Assembly (NCBI GenBank): GCA_035999765.1 | Contig: CP108521.1 | Coordinates: 930,001-994,000 of the forward strand | DNA from: Streptomyces sp. NBC_01231 | Lineage (GTDB): Bacteria > Actinomycetota > Actinomycetes > Streptomycetales > Streptomycetaceae | Direction of reading: 5' to 3' | DNA: 64,000 nt | Part shown: positions 41,825-50,983 of the stretch, in pieces | Layout: every line of letters starts with the position of its first letter | Position numbering within the stretch: position 1 is the stretch's first letter | Notes under the pieces: model-generated | Told to the model about the DNA's origin: nothing | Database searches by the model: none | The model's input: only the letters and a program-made list of their open reading frames with translations | Position numbers and translations under genes: made by a program

Positions 41825-44800
41825 TCAGCGAAGCGTGGAGGTGATGCGGTACCGGCCGGACGTCAGCCGGCAGGCGTACATGCCGTCGGTGTAACCGATG
41901 AAGCGCACGCCCTCCGCTCGTGCCAACGGGGTTCGTCCTTCGCGGACGGAGTCGGCCGAAACCGCCGGAAGTCGCAGTACCGCCTCGCTGTTCGCGGGCA
42001 CCACCACGTCGTACACCAGGTCCCTCCCTCTGCCCTCCAGCTGCCACTCGCTCCTGATCTCGCCGTACGGGGACTCGTACGTGCCCGACACCCGCGTGAT
42101 CCTGCCGGTCGGGTCGATGTGGGGTTGGAGCAGGAAGTGCTTGAAGCCGGGGCTGGCCGGGTCACGGGCGATGCCGGCCATGTAGGCGTACATCCACTCC
42201 ATGATCGCGCCGTAGGCGTAGTGGTTGAAGGAGTTCATGCTGACCGGGCCGAACCCGTCGTCCTTGGAGTAGGAGTTCCAGCGCTCCCAGACGGTGGTGG
42301 CACCGTTCTTCACGGAGAAGAGCCAGGACGGCAACGCGTCCTGGTGCAGCAGCTCGTAGGCCAGGTCCGCGCGGCCCTCGTCCGTGAGGACGGGGGCGAG
42401 GACGTTGACGCCGAGGAAGCCGACGGACAGCGTGTTCTCGGCGTACCTGACCCGGCTGCTCTTCGGATGCGCCGCCTTGTAGGCCGCGTCGTTGCCGATG
42501 TTGTCGGCGAGATGCCCGACGAGCGCACGGCGCTGCGCCTCCGTCTCGTAGAAGCCGAGCTTGAGGACCCACAGCAGCGCTGTCTGGCTGTTGTCCTCCG
42601 TCTTCTCGTCGGGGTCGGCGCCCGGCTCGATCGGAGAGGCCTCGCCCAGGCTGGACTTGACGGTGACGGTGCCGCCTTCGGTGCTGAGGTACTTGGTGAT
42701 GAACGCCTGCCTGATGCGTCCGAAGAGCCGTTCGTACGCCTCTCCCTGAGCCGCCTTGCCGATCGCGCGGGCCAGCTGCGCCATCAGCTGTGCGACATAG
42801 CCGTAGTAGACGTCGCTCATCATCTGGGCGCTGGTCTTCTGAGGCGCCAGCCAGTCACCGGTGAGGGAGCCCTGTCCGGCGTAGGTGTCGCCGGTCTGCT
42901 CCCGGATCCAGTCCAGGTAGCGGGTCATCGCCGGCCAGTTGTCCTCGACGATGGTCGCATCACCGGTCATCTGCCACACCGTCCACGGCACGATGACTCC
43001 GGCGTCCGCCCAACCGCTGCCGCCGCCCGGGAAGTTGAACCGTCCCGTGGGGGCGACCCCGGTGAACTGCGCCTTGTCCGCACCGTAGATGCCCTGGGAG
43101 TCGACCACGGTGTCCTGGAAGTGGCTGAGGAAGACACCCGCGTCCACGTTGTACAGGCCGGTCGTGGAGAAGACCTGCGTGTCACCGGTCCAGCCGAGGC
43201 GTTCGTCGCGCTGCGGGCAATCGGTGGGCACCCAGAGGTAGTTGCCACGCTGGCCCCACCGTATGTTGCTCGCCAGCTGGTTGATGTCGGGATCGTCGGT
43301 GGTGACGGTGCCGATCTCGCGGATCGCGGACGTGGCGACCTTGCCGGTCAGGCCGGTGATCGTGACGGTGTCCGTGGCGGTGACGGAGACGTGGCGGAAG
43401 CCGTAGAAGGTCAGGGAGTCCTGGTGGGTCTCGCCGTTCCGGTCGCCTTTCAGGACGTACGTGCTGGTGGCCTTGGCGCTGCGGAGGTTGGCCCGGTAGA
43501 GGGAACCCTCGGGGCCGTCCGCGCCCGCGCTGTCGTCGTTGAGCATCTCGCCGAACCTGAACTCGACCGTGGCTCCGGCCGGGCCGCGCAGACTGTAACG
43601 GGCCACTCCGACCATGTTCTGACCGAGGTCGAAGACGGCGGTCTCGCCCTTGCCGATCGTGACCGGGGCGGAGGCCGCCTGCGCGGGGTCCGACACCGTG
43701 CGGGCCGGGTCCACGACGATGCGCCCCCGGCCGCCCGAACTGCCGTCCTGTCCGGTCACCCCGGTGGCGACGGTGATCGACCGCGGTCGGCGGTCCCACT
43801 TCGGCATCAGGCGCGCGGTCTCACCCGGGTAGGCGACGAGTCGTGCGTCGGGGAACGTGTCGTCGAAGGCGACTCGTTCCACGTCCGACCACGCGGAGTC
43901 GTCGAATCCGTGGGCCGTCCAGCCCGGCAACTCCATCCGGGCGTCGTAGGTCTGGCCGTCGTAGATGTCGTCGGCACGGCAGGGGCCGGTGTCCGTGGCC
44001 TTCCAGCCGTGGTCCGGTCCGCTGACGACCGTCTGCGACGTCCCGTCGGCGTACCGGATCAGCAGCTTGGCCTTGACGGCCAGCGCGTTGCCGTCCTTCG
44101 AGTAGTAGGTACTGCCGTCGGAGATGTGGCCGTTGTACCAGCCGTTGCCGAGGACGAACGCGAGGGTGACGTGCGACGTTCGCGTCACGAGGTCGGTGAC
44201 GTCGTAGGTCATGTAGTTGACGCGCGCGTCGTAGTTCGTCGAGCCCGGGGGCAGCAGTTCGGTCGTGGTGCCGCCGTCCTGCGGCACGGTCACTTGGCGT
44301 CCGTTGATGTGGGCCTCGTACACGCCGAGGGCGGAGACGTACAGCCGCGCCTCACGGACCGGCGGGCGGTTCCTTCCGGGGCCCGCGCTCCTGAGGGGTT
44401 CCTCCTTTCGCAGCATCGGCGCGCCGGCCGAGTTGGGGGTCTTGCCCTTCATCCCGATCCACTGCGCACCGTCCCATCCGGCCACGCCGTCGGTGCTCAT
44501 CAGTCCGGTCTCGAAGAAGGCGGGGGACGCGGTGCCGACCGGACGGCCCTCGGCATCCCATACGGTGACGGTCCAGTGGTAGCGGGTCGAGGCGTGCAGC
44601 GGGCTGCCTACGTAGCGGACGGCCACGGAATCGGAGGAGCGGACGTGGCCGCTGTTCCAGACGTCCGCGCGGGCGGCGGTCAGCCTGTCCGGTGAGCTCG
44701 CCACCAGGATCTGGTACGCACCTTGGCTCCGGCCGCGGACCGACGACCGCATGCGCCAGCCGAAGCGCGGGCGGGCGGCGTCCACGCCCAGGGGATCCGT

Positions 44801-45025
44801 GCGGTGTTCCACGGTCAGACCGAACACGGCGGCCCGCTCCGTACCGCGGGAGGGTGCCGCGTACACGGTGCCTTGGCCGCCCAGGGCGCCCGCCGCTACC
44901 GGCACCGCGACCGCCGACGCGGCGAGCACGCTCCGTCGGCGGACTCCCCTGCCGTCTCGGCGGGAGCTGTCGCCGTTCGCTGCCTCACGGTCGGGGCCGC
45001 CCCCGTCGTGTTGTGCATGGCTCAC
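41825..45025 (-). CDS. GH78 alpha-L-rhamnosidase, Tat-exported
   Basis: A 1066-residue glycoside hydrolase. The N-terminus carries a twin-arginine signal (GVRRRSVLAASAVAVPVAAG). Then come the N-terminal beta domains (TVEHRTDPLGVDAARPRFGW, ALGVYEAHINGRQV) and the catalytic alpha/alpha barrel with TDCPQRDERLGWTGDTQVF, which holds the conserved acidic residues, GSGWADAGVIVPWTVWQ, and FNHYAYGAIMEWMY. Length is typical for the family. It removes terminal rhamnose from plant polysaccharides or flavonoid glycosides outside the cell. Its neighbours are an ABC importer in the same direction, which probably takes up the released sugar; the stop of the binding-protein gene is only 39 bases upstream of the ATG. 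Confidence 0.92.
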   Translation of the reverse strand: MSHAQHDGGGPDREAANGDSSRRDGRGVRRRSVLAASAVAVPVAAGALGGQGTVYAAPSRGTERAAVFGLTVEHRTDPLGVDAARPRFGWRMRSSVRGRSQGAYQILVASSPDRLTAARADVWNSGHVRSSDSVAVRYVGSPLHASTRYHWTVTVWDAEGRPVGTASPAFFETGLMSTDGVAGWDGAQWIGMKGKTPNSAGAPMLRKEEPLRSAGPGRNRPPVREARLYVSALGVYEAHINGRQVTVPQDGGTTTELLPPGSTNYDARVNYMTYDVTDLVTRTSHVTLAFVLGNGWYNGHISDGSTYYSKDGNALAVKAKLLIRYADGTSQTVVSGPDHGWKATDTGPCRADDIYDGQTYDARMELPGWTAHGFDDSAWSDVERVAFDDTFPDARLVAYPGETARLMPKWDRRPRSITVATGVTGQDGSSGGRGRIVVDPARTVSDPAQAASAPVTIGKGETAVFDLGQNMVGVARYSLRGPAGATVEFRFGEMLNDDSAGADGPEGSLYRANLRSAKATSTYVLKGDRNGETHQDSLTFYGFRHVSVTATDTVTITGLTGKVATSAIREIGTVTTDDPDINQLASNIRWGQRGNYLWVPTDCPQRDERLGWTGDTQVFSTTGLYNVDAGVFLSHFQDTVVDSQGIYGADKAQFTGVAPTGRFNFPGGGSGWADAGVIVPWTVWQMTGDATIVEDNWPAMTRYLDWIREQTGDTYAGQGSLTGDWLAPQKTSAQMMSDVYYGYVAQLMAQLARAIGKAAQGEAYERLFGRIRQAFITKYLSTEGGTVTVKSSLGEASPIEPGADPDEKTEDNSQTALLWVLKLGFYETEAQRRALVGHLADNIGNDAAYKAAHPKSSRVRYAENTLSVGFLGVNVLAPVLTDEGRADLAYELLHQDALPSWLFSVKNGATTVWERWNSYSKDDGFGPVSMNSFNHYAYGAIMEWMYAYMAGIARDPASPGFKHFLLQPHIDPTGRITRVSGTYESPYGEIRSEWQLEGRGRDLVYDVVVPANSEAVLRLPAVSADSVREGRTPLARAEGVRFIGYTDGMYACRLTSGRYRITSTLR

Positions 45026-45064
45026 ACCTACATCCCTTCTGTATTCACACGTGTCCCACTGCGG

Positions 45065-46327
45065 TCAGGAACCGGCCTCGTAGTCGGCGTCCATGTCGTC
45101 GAGGAGCTTTTCGGGCGTGGACTGTCCGCTGAAGATCTCCTGGAGGCCGCTGAGCATGGTCTGCTGGATCTTGGCGTTGGGCCAGAGCTGGTCCATGAAC
45201 GGCACCGTTCGGTCAGCCTCGACGAACTGCGAGAGTGCGGTCAGCGAGGGGTCGACCGCGTAGCCCGTGTCGGGCAGGGAGGGCAGGCCGCCCTGCTTCT
45301 CGACGAACAGGTTCATGCCCTCGGGCGACATCACGAAGGTCACGAACTTCAGGGCGAGTTTTTCGTTCTTCGCCTTGGCGTTGACGCCGTAACCGGCGCC
45401 CGCCGCGGCCGGTATGAGGGTCTCGGACGGGTCGTCGGTGGCCGGAAGGGCCCGGAGCGTGAACGTGCCCTTCGGATTCTTCTGCTTGAGGAGGGCGATC
45501 ACCCAGTTGCCCTGGATGATGCCGAGCGTCCTGCCGGTGGCGGCGAGGCCTTGGCCGACTTCGTAGGTGGTGCCCAGCGGGTTCTTCTGGAAGCAGCCGG
45601 TCCTCTCCATCGTCAGGTACTTGTCCAGGGCGGTGGTCCACGGCGACTGTGCGAAGGTGGCCCGGCCCGCCCGCATCCGCTGGTCGAAGTCCCGGTCGTC
45701 GCCGTAGACGGTCGTGGCGACCAGCGCGTACAGGACGAGTTGGGTCACCCAGTTGTCCTGGTTGCCCAGCGCGAAGGCGGGGGTTCCCTCGGCCTTCGCC
45801 GCCCGGCAGAAGGCCAGCAGCTTCGTCCAGGTGTCCGGCGGGGTGAGCCCGGCCTTCGTCATGGCCTCCTGGTTGTAGACCGCGCCGATGCCGTTCTGCC
45901 CGAAGATCGCGTTGTAGGTCTTCCCGTCGTACTGGGCGACGCTCTTGATCGCGTCGGGCATTCTGGCGGCCCAGGGCTGGTCCGAGAGGTCCCGCAGGTA
46001 ACCGGGTTCGGCCAGGACGTGGGTGGCGCCCGGGCTGCCGTTGCCGGGCCAGACCGACATCACGTCGGGTGCGGTCCCGGAGGACAGCTGGGTACGGATC
46101 TGCTGCTGGTACTGGTCGGCGCCGCTGGTGGTGTAGCGGACCTTGACGCCCGGGTTGGCCTTCTCGAACGCCTTGACGACGTCCTCGACCGAGCCCTGGT
46201 CGACCGAGGCGAGCGTCAGGGTCCGGGAACCGCCGTCCGAACCGGCCTTGGTGCCGCCGCTGCACGCGGCAAGTACGGCTCCCGCCGTCAACGCGGCGAT
46301 CAGGACCGGGAGTGTGCGTGTCTTCAT
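45065..46327 (-). CDS. Sugar ABC transporter substrate-binding lipoprotein
   Basis: A 420-residue family 1 extracellular solute-binding protein. The signal RTLPVLIAALTAGAVLAAC has the lipobox Cys at residue 21. VKAFEKANPGVKVRYTTSGAD and AEGTPAFALGNQDNWVTQLV are typical of CUT1 oligosaccharide-binding proteins. It precedes the rhamnosidase gene and follows the two permease genes, so it most likely binds rhamnose-containing oligosaccharides or rhamnose (inference). Confidence 0.88.
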   Translation of the reverse strand: MKTRTLPVLIAALTAGAVLAACSGGTKAGSDGGSRTLTLASVDQGSVEDVVKAFEKANPGVKVRYTTSGADQYQQQIRTQLSSGTAPDVMSVWPGNGSPGATHVLAEPGYLRDLSDQPWAARMPDAIKSVAQYDGKTYNAIFGQNGIGAVYNQEAMTKAGLTPPDTWTKLLAFCRAAKAEGTPAFALGNQDNWVTQLVLYALVATTVYGDDRDFDQRMRAGRATFAQSPWTTALDKYLTMERTGCFQKNPLGTTYEVGQGLAATGRTLGIIQGNWVIALLKQKNPKGTFTLRALPATDDPSETLIPAAAGAGYGVNAKAKNEKLALKFVTFVMSPEGMNLFVEKQGGLPSLPDTGYAVDPSLTALSQFVEADRTVPFMDQLWPNAKIQQTMLSGLQEIFSGQSTPEKLLDDMDADYEAGS

Positions 46328-46382
46328 GAAGTCCCCCTCGGGGAAGAGCCACCGGGCATCGGAAAAGGGCGGGCGTCGGGTG

Positions 46383-47204
46383 TCATCCGCGCAGCCCTCC
46401 CGCGAAGCCGTTGATGATGCTGCGCTGCAACAGGAAGTAGACGAGCAGGACGGGCAGGATGCTGATCACCAGTGCGGCGAGGATGAGGTTCCAGTCGGTG
46501 ACGTACTGGCCGACGAAGCCCGCGATCGCGACCGGCATGGTCTGCTGGGCGCTGCCGCTGAGGTACAGCAGCGGGGTGAAGAAGTCGTTCCAGACGGCGA
46601 CCGTGTTGAGCACGAGGGCCGTGACCGTGACCGGTTTGAGCATCGGCAGGACGACGTGACGGAAGCCCTGCAGAGGTGTGCAGCCGTCGATCAGGGCAGC
46701 GTCCTCGAAGTCGCGGGGCAGGGCGCGCAGAAAGCCGACGTAGAGGAAGACGGTGAACGGCACCTGCAGGCCTGAGTAGAAGAGGACCAGTGCCCACGGA
46801 GTGCCGAGCAGGCCGAGGTCGCGCATGGTCTGGTAGAGCGGCAGCGAGGCGAGCTGGAAGGGCAGGACGAGGCCCAGGAGGAAGAACAGATACGTGCGCC
46901 GGGACCAGCGGGACGCCACGCGGGCGAGCGGGTACGCCGCGAGCGACGAGACGGCCAGCACGATGAGGACGCTGCACGCCGTCACCAGCAGGCTGTTGCC
47001 CAACGCCCCGCCCAGCGCGCCCTGTTGCCACGCCTGCGAGAAGTTGTCCAGGGTGGGCGCTGTGGTCGGACTGATCGGCGACGACGTGTCCGACGCCGGC
47101 CGCACGGCCAGGTTGACGAGGACGTACACCGGGAAGCCGACGATCAGGGCGGTGGCGGTCATCGCCAGCTCCAGCGCGAACGTGCGGCGGCGGTAGCGGT
47201 TCAC
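46383..47204 (-). CDS. Sugar ABC transporter permease (MalG-like)
   Basis: A 273-residue CUT1 inner permease with about six membrane segments and the cytoplasmic EAA motif in RDFEDAALIDGCTPLQGFRHVVLPMLKP (the EDAALIDGC core contacts the ATPase). ATG/TGA overlap of four bases with the upstream permease. No ATPase gene is present in the operon; streptomycete CUT1 importers usually share the multitask ATPase MsiK encoded elsewhere. Confidence 0.88.
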   Translation of the reverse strand: MNRYRRRTFALELAMTATALIVGFPVYVLVNLAVRPASDTSSPISPTTAPTLDNFSQAWQQGALGGALGNSLLVTACSVLIVLAVSSLAAYPLARVASRWSRRTYLFFLLGLVLPFQLASLPLYQTMRDLGLLGTPWALVLFYSGLQVPFTVFLYVGFLRALPRDFEDAALIDGCTPLQGFRHVVLPMLKPVTVTALVLNTVAVWNDFFTPLLYLSGSAQQTMPVAIAGFVGQYVTDWNLILAALVISILPVLLVYFLLQRSIINGFAGGLRG

Positions 47205-48148
47205 GACGCGGCCCTCTCGCTGCGGGCGAGCGCGGCGTACTGTCCGGTCGAGACGACCGCCACGATGATCGTGAGGACGACCGCGAGCGCGATGCTGTAG
47301 CCGAACTCACCGAGCGTGAAGGCGTCCTTGTAGATGAGCGTCGAGAGGGTGTCGGTGGCGTGTCCCGGCCCGCCGCCCGTCAGCGCGTACACCTGGTCGA
47401 AGAGTTTGATGCCGCCGATGATCGACAGCATCAGGTTGACGGTGAGGGCCGGAGCCAGCAGCGGGCGCGTGACCGACCAGAAACGCCGTACCGGGCCCGC
47501 TCCGTCCATGGCCGCCGCCTCGTGGACCTCCTGGGGCACCGACTGGAGCCCGGCCAGGAAGATGACCATCGAGTAGCCGGCGAACTGCCAGACGACCACC
47601 CCCACCACCGCCCACAGGGCCACCCGTGGACTGCCGAGCCAGTCCTGCCGCAGGCCGTCCAGGCCTACCGCGCCCAGCAGGCTGTTGACCGCGCCGTCGG
47701 GTCCGAGCAGGTTGCGCCAGAGGTAGGCGGTGACGATCGGAGTGATCACCGCCGGGGCGAAGAAGAAGACCCGGAGCAGGTTCCGGGACCTGATGGCCGA
47801 GTTGACCCCGAGGGCCAGCAACAGGCCCAGCGCGTTCTGGATCACGGTGATCGACACGGCGATCAGCAGCGTGTGCCAGATCGCCCGCACCGCGTCGGGG
47901 TCGCGAAACACCTCGGCGAAGTTGTCCAGGCCCACGAAGGAGAAGCTGGGATCCAGGCCGTCCCAGTCCGTGAAGGCGTAGTAGACACCGCGAGCGCTCG
48001 GCACCAGCGCGACGAAGGCGAACAGGACCAGTGCGGGAAGCGCGAACCACCAGGGCGGGGCCGTACGCGCCCGTCGGACTCGTGGCGGGGGCGTGGCGTC
48101 CGGCGGCCGGTCGTGATCCGGGAGTTGCTCGTTCGGAGCGAGAGCCAC
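47201..48148 (-). CDS. Sugar ABC transporter permease (MalF-like)
   Basis: A 315-residue CUT1 permease: hydrophobic ALPALVLFAFVALVPSARGVY after a 40-residue charged leader, about six helices and the EAA loop EVHEAAAMDGAGPVRRFWSV. GTG 48148 is set by GGAGG seven bases upstream; a longer in-frame start would include the operator TGAAACGTTTCA in the coding part. First gene of the importer-rhamnosidase transcript. Confidence 0.88.
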   Translation of the reverse strand: MALAPNEQLPDHDRPPDATPPPRVRRARTAPPWWFALPALVLFAFVALVPSARGVYYAFTDWDGLDPSFSFVGLDNFAEVFRDPDAVRAIWHTLLIAVSITVIQNALGLLLALGVNSAIRSRNLLRVFFFAPAVITPIVTAYLWRNLLGPDGAVNSLLGAVGLDGLRQDWLGSPRVALWAVVGVVVWQFAGYSMVIFLAGLQSVPQEVHEAAAMDGAGPVRRFWSVTRPLLAPALTVNLMLSIIGGIKLFDQVYALTGGGPGHATDTLSTLIYKDAFTLGEFGYSIALAVVLTIIVAVVSTGQYAALARSERAAS

Positions 48149-48165
48149 CGGCGGACCTCCTGTAC

Positions 48166-48177
48166 TGAAACGTTTCA
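48166..48177. promoter_or_regulatory. LacI-type operator before the importer
   Basis: TGAAACGTTTCA is a perfect 12-base palindrome with central ACGT, 18 bases before the first permease start, so it would overlap the transcription start or leader. The pattern is classic for LacI/GalR repressors. Confidence 0.65.
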
Positions 48178-48286
48178 ACAACGGTGCTGTGTCAGGGCTC
48201 CGATCAGCGCGAGCGTGGGGTGTCTGTCCGGCCTCCACGTCCGAGGAGGGTGTGGTCCGATGGCGGGTCGGGTGGTTCGGGGGCCG

Positions 48287-48302
48287 ATGGGTAACGTTAC
48301 CC
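48287..48302. promoter_or_regulatory. Second palindrome in the divergent importer/LacI region
   Basis: TGGGTAACGTTACCCA is a perfect 16-base palindrome, again with central ACGT, about 140 bases before the importer start and 170 before the LacI start at 48475. Its arms differ from the TGAAACGTTTCA site, so it may be recognised by a second protein. The rest of the 326-base gap shows no gene. Confidence 0.6.
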
Positions 48303-48474
48303 AAAGGGGTGTGGCCAGACCCTAGGGAGCGACTCGCGTGACGTCAAGATGCCGCGCACGCTGCGCGGTTGTCACGGCGGCGATCCCGCGCCGCCCCTGA
48401 TCAACCGCGCCTGGGGCCACGGAATCCGTCCGTACACTCGGCGACAGCGCTTTTGCCGAAGGGGAGGGATCAGG

Positions 48475-49512
48475 ATGGAACCGTCGACACCGCCCCGCCG
48501 CGTCACCATCGTCGACGTGGCGCGGCACGCCCAGGTGTCCACGACCGCCGTGTCCAAGGTGCTGCGCAACGCCTACGGCGCCAGCCCCGAGATGCGCGCG
48601 AAGGTGCGCCGCGCGATCGACGAACTCGGCTACCGGCCTCACGCGGGCGCCCGGGCCCTGCGCGGGCAGACGTACACCATCGGCGTGATGCTGCCCGACA
48701 TCCGCAATCCCTTCTTCCCCGAGGTCCTCGACGGCGTCACACATTCGCTGGAGGACACCGAGTACCAGGTACTCCTGGGACCGGGCTGCAACGGGGAGCA
48801 GGCGGAGGCCCGGGTCACGGAGTCGATGATCGACCGCGGCATGGACGGCATGATCCTGGTCGCGCCCGTGTCACCGCGCGCTCACCTCGAACGCATCGCC
48901 TCCACCGTGCCGACCGTCGTCGTCGGGCGGCACGGATCGTCTCCGGTGTACGACACGGTGGTGAACGACGACGTCGAAGGAGCCTCCCTGGTCGTCGGCC
49001 ACCTTGCCGGTCTGGGGCATCGGCGGATCGCCCACATCGAGCACCTCGAAACCGATCCGACGCGCCTGGCGGAGATGCCCAACGCCCGGCGCGCCGACGG
49101 ATACCGGCAGGCCATGCGGACCAAGGGACTGGCGGAGTGGACCGACGTGGTCTCCACCAGCTACACCCAGGAAGGCGGCTGCCGGGGCGCGAAGGAACTG
49201 CTTGCCCGAGCCCGCCGGCCCACGGCCGTCTTCGCCGGCGCGGACATCGTCGCGATGGGCGTGCTGGAAGTCGTCGCGGAGGCCGGGCTCTCCGTTCCGG
49301 GTGACATCTCGGTGGCCGGTTACGACAACACCGCGTTCGCAGCGCTCGGACCCATCTCGCTGACCAGCGTCGACCAGGCGGGCCACGAGATGGGCAGCAA
49401 TGCCGCCCGTCTGCTTCTCGACCGGATCGCCGACCGGCAAAGACCCTCGGCGCAGGTCAGCCTGTCCCCCACGCTGGTGCCGCGCCGGACAACCGCTCGG
49501 CCAGCGACGTAG
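48475..49512 (+). CDS. LacI family transcriptional regulator
   Basis: A 345-residue repressor: helix-turn-helix VTIVDVARHAQVSTTAVSKVL with hinge GYRPHAGARALRGQTYTIGV, then a sugar-binding domain (MLPDIRNPFFPEVLDGV, SVAGYDNTAFAALGPISLTS). ATG 48475 follows GGGGAGGG. It is divergent from the importer-rhamnosidase operon and presumably represses it through TGAAACGTTTCA or TGGGTAACGTTACCCA until a rhamnose-type inducer is present. Confidence 0.88.
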   Translation: MEPSTPPRRVTIVDVARHAQVSTTAVSKVLRNAYGASPEMRAKVRRAIDELGYRPHAGARALRGQTYTIGVMLPDIRNPFFPEVLDGVTHSLEDTEYQVLLGPGCNGEQAEARVTESMIDRGMDGMILVAPVSPRAHLERIASTVPTVVVGRHGSSPVYDTVVNDDVEGASLVVGHLAGLGHRRIAHIEHLETDPTRLAEMPNARRADGYRQAMRTKGLAEWTDVVSTSYTQEGGCRGAKELLARARRPTAVFAGADIVAMGVLEVVAEAGLSVPGDISVAGYDNTAFAALGPISLTSVDQAGHEMGSNAARLLLDRIADRQRPSAQVSLSPTLVPRRTTARPAT

Positions 49513-49644
49513 GCCGACGGCACCGGGCCCGGGGGCGTTCTCGATCTCATCCCGTAGCGGCGAGGCGGCCGTTTCCGTCGTCACCTCGGCGCCCGAGGCG
49601 TGATCGGTACGGTGGTACCCGGGACGACGAAGGGGCGGCGAGCT

Positions 49645-50139
49645 GTGGGCGAGCAGGCGGGGATCAAAACGGCGAAGGAGGCCGCGGACCACGGGCTGAT
49701 CCTGGCGTTCGGACGGCTGCAGGGGGCGGCGAACCGGCTGGAGTACATCCTCGGTCGGGCGCTCGAGGAGGAGTGCGGGATCAGCCATCTGATGTTCGAG
49801 GTGCTGCTGATTCTCGGGCGGGCCGGCGCGCCCGGCCTTCCGATGCGGGCCATCGCCCAGGAACAGGTCCTGACCACGGGCGGCGCCACCCGGCTCGTGG
49901 ACCGCATGGAGGCGGCGGGACTCGTGGCGCGCGCGGAGTCCCCGGACGACCGGCGCGGAAAGCTGGTGCGACTCACCGAGCTGGGCGAAAGCACGACAGT
50001 CCGCGCTTCCCGGGTCCACGTGGAGAACATCGAGCGGTACTTCGTACAGCCACTCCCCCCGAAGGACCGTGCACGGTTCGCGGAGGACCTTCGCATCCTC
50101 AGCCACACGGCTCGGGATGTGTTGCCTCGCCTGCCCTGA
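49645..50139 (+). CDS. MarR family transcriptional regulator
   Basis: A 164-residue winged-helix protein: HLMFEVLLILGRAGAPGLPM, recognition helix VLTTGGATRLVDRMEAAGLV and wing ESPDDRRGKLVRLTELGE. Start uncertain: GTG 49645 (GAAGGGG upstream) or GTG 49600. It is followed after 154 bases by a DsbA-like gene whose promoter contains an inverted repeat suited to a MarR dimer. Such regulators commonly respond to phenolics or oxidants. Confidence 0.82.
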   Translation: MGEQAGIKTAKEAADHGLILAFGRLQGAANRLEYILGRALEEECGISHLMFEVLLILGRAGAPGLPMRAIAQEQVLTTGGATRLVDRMEAAGLVARAESPDDRRGKLVRLTELGESTTVRASRVHVENIERYFVQPLPPKDRARFAEDLRILSHTARDVLPRLP

Positions 50140-50218
50140 CCTGGCGCTTCACCGAAGGACCTTGATCCAACAGCGTCAGCCACAGGTTGCGTGACCCATG
50201 TCACACACCTCGGGAAAT

Positions 50219-50249
50219 ATCTGACACGTCAGTTACTGTTTTGTCAGAT
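50219..50249 (+). promoter_or_regulatory. Inverted repeat before the DsbA-like operon, likely MarR operator
   Basis: ATCTGACA (50219-50226) pairs with TGTCAGAT (50242-50249), and CTGACACGTCAG (50221-50232) is itself nearly palindromic. The repeat lies 45-75 bases before the DsbA-like start in an AT-rich pocket, where the promoter is expected. Confidence 0.55.
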
Positions 50250-50293
50250 GATCGCTCGCACCAGGTGGGCGTCACACCCTGTCGAGGTCGTCG

Positions 50294-50920
50294 ATGAATC
50301 TCGTCTACGTTTTCGATGCCTACTGCGGCTGGTCCCACGGCTTCTCCGGCACCCTGCGCGAGCTCGTCTCCCGCCACCCCGGAGTGCCGGTGGACGTGGT
50401 CTCGGGCGGGCTCTTCACCGGGCAACGCCGGGTGCCGATGAGCCGGTTCGGCCACATCGAGGAGGCCAACGGTGCGATCAGCCGGCTGACCGGCGCCACG
50501 TTCGGCCCGGCGTACCGGAGGCTCGCCGCAGAAGGCTCGTTCGTGATGGACTCCGAGGCCGCCGCCCGCGGCGTCGCGGCCCTGCGCCAGACCGCCCCCG
50601 ACCGCGCGGTGGAACTCGCTCTGGCGCTGCAACAGGCCTTCTACGCCGACGGACGCAGCCTGTCCGATCCCGAGACCTATCGGCAGGTGGCCGAGACGGC
50701 AGGCCTGGACGCCGAAGCCGTCCTCGCCTCCTTCGCGTCGCCCGCGACTCAGGACGCGGCCGAGGCCGACTTCCGCCGCACCGCCGAACTGGGCGTCACC
50801 GCCTTCCCCACCCTCCTCGCCGTCGTCGGCTCGCGCACCGTTCCCCTGGCCCAAGGCCACGCCACCGCCGACGAGGTGGACCGCCGCCTGGCGCACCTCG
50901 GCGTCACCGCCACATCCTGA
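50294..50920 (+). CDS. DsbA family protein (FrnE-like) with altered active site
   Basis: A 208-residue thioredoxin-fold protein of the DsbA/FrnE group: VYVFDAYCGWSHGFSGTLREL at the start and GVTAFPTLLAVVG (cis-proline loop) near residue 172. The active-site motif is Cys-Gly-Trp-Ser, lacking the second cysteine of CxxC. It can therefore not form the usual disulfide and may act as an isomerase, reductase with a mixed disulfide, or glutathione/mycothiol-transferase-like enzyme. No signal peptide, so cytoplasmic. Heads a probable operon with the metallo-beta-lactamase-fold and SnoaL-like proteins, under the MarR regulator. Confidence 0.82.
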   Translation: MNLVYVFDAYCGWSHGFSGTLRELVSRHPGVPVDVVSGGLFTGQRRVPMSRFGHIEEANGAISRLTGATFGPAYRRLAAEGSFVMDSEAAARGVAALRQTAPDRAVELALALQQAFYADGRSLSDPETYRQVAETAGLDAEAVLASFASPATQDAAEADFRRTAELGVTAFPTLLAVVGSRTVPLAQGHATADEVDRRLAHLGVTATS

Positions 50921-50983
50921 TCCGTTGCCCCTACCTGCCCGTGCTGTCCCCGCTTGTCCCCAGTAACCCGCACAGGAGCCCCC

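Noticed and set aside
42119..44695. An 858-codon + strand open frame across the rhamnosidase gene
   Set aside because: Composition typical of an antisense shadow; the GH78 domains are on the minus strand.
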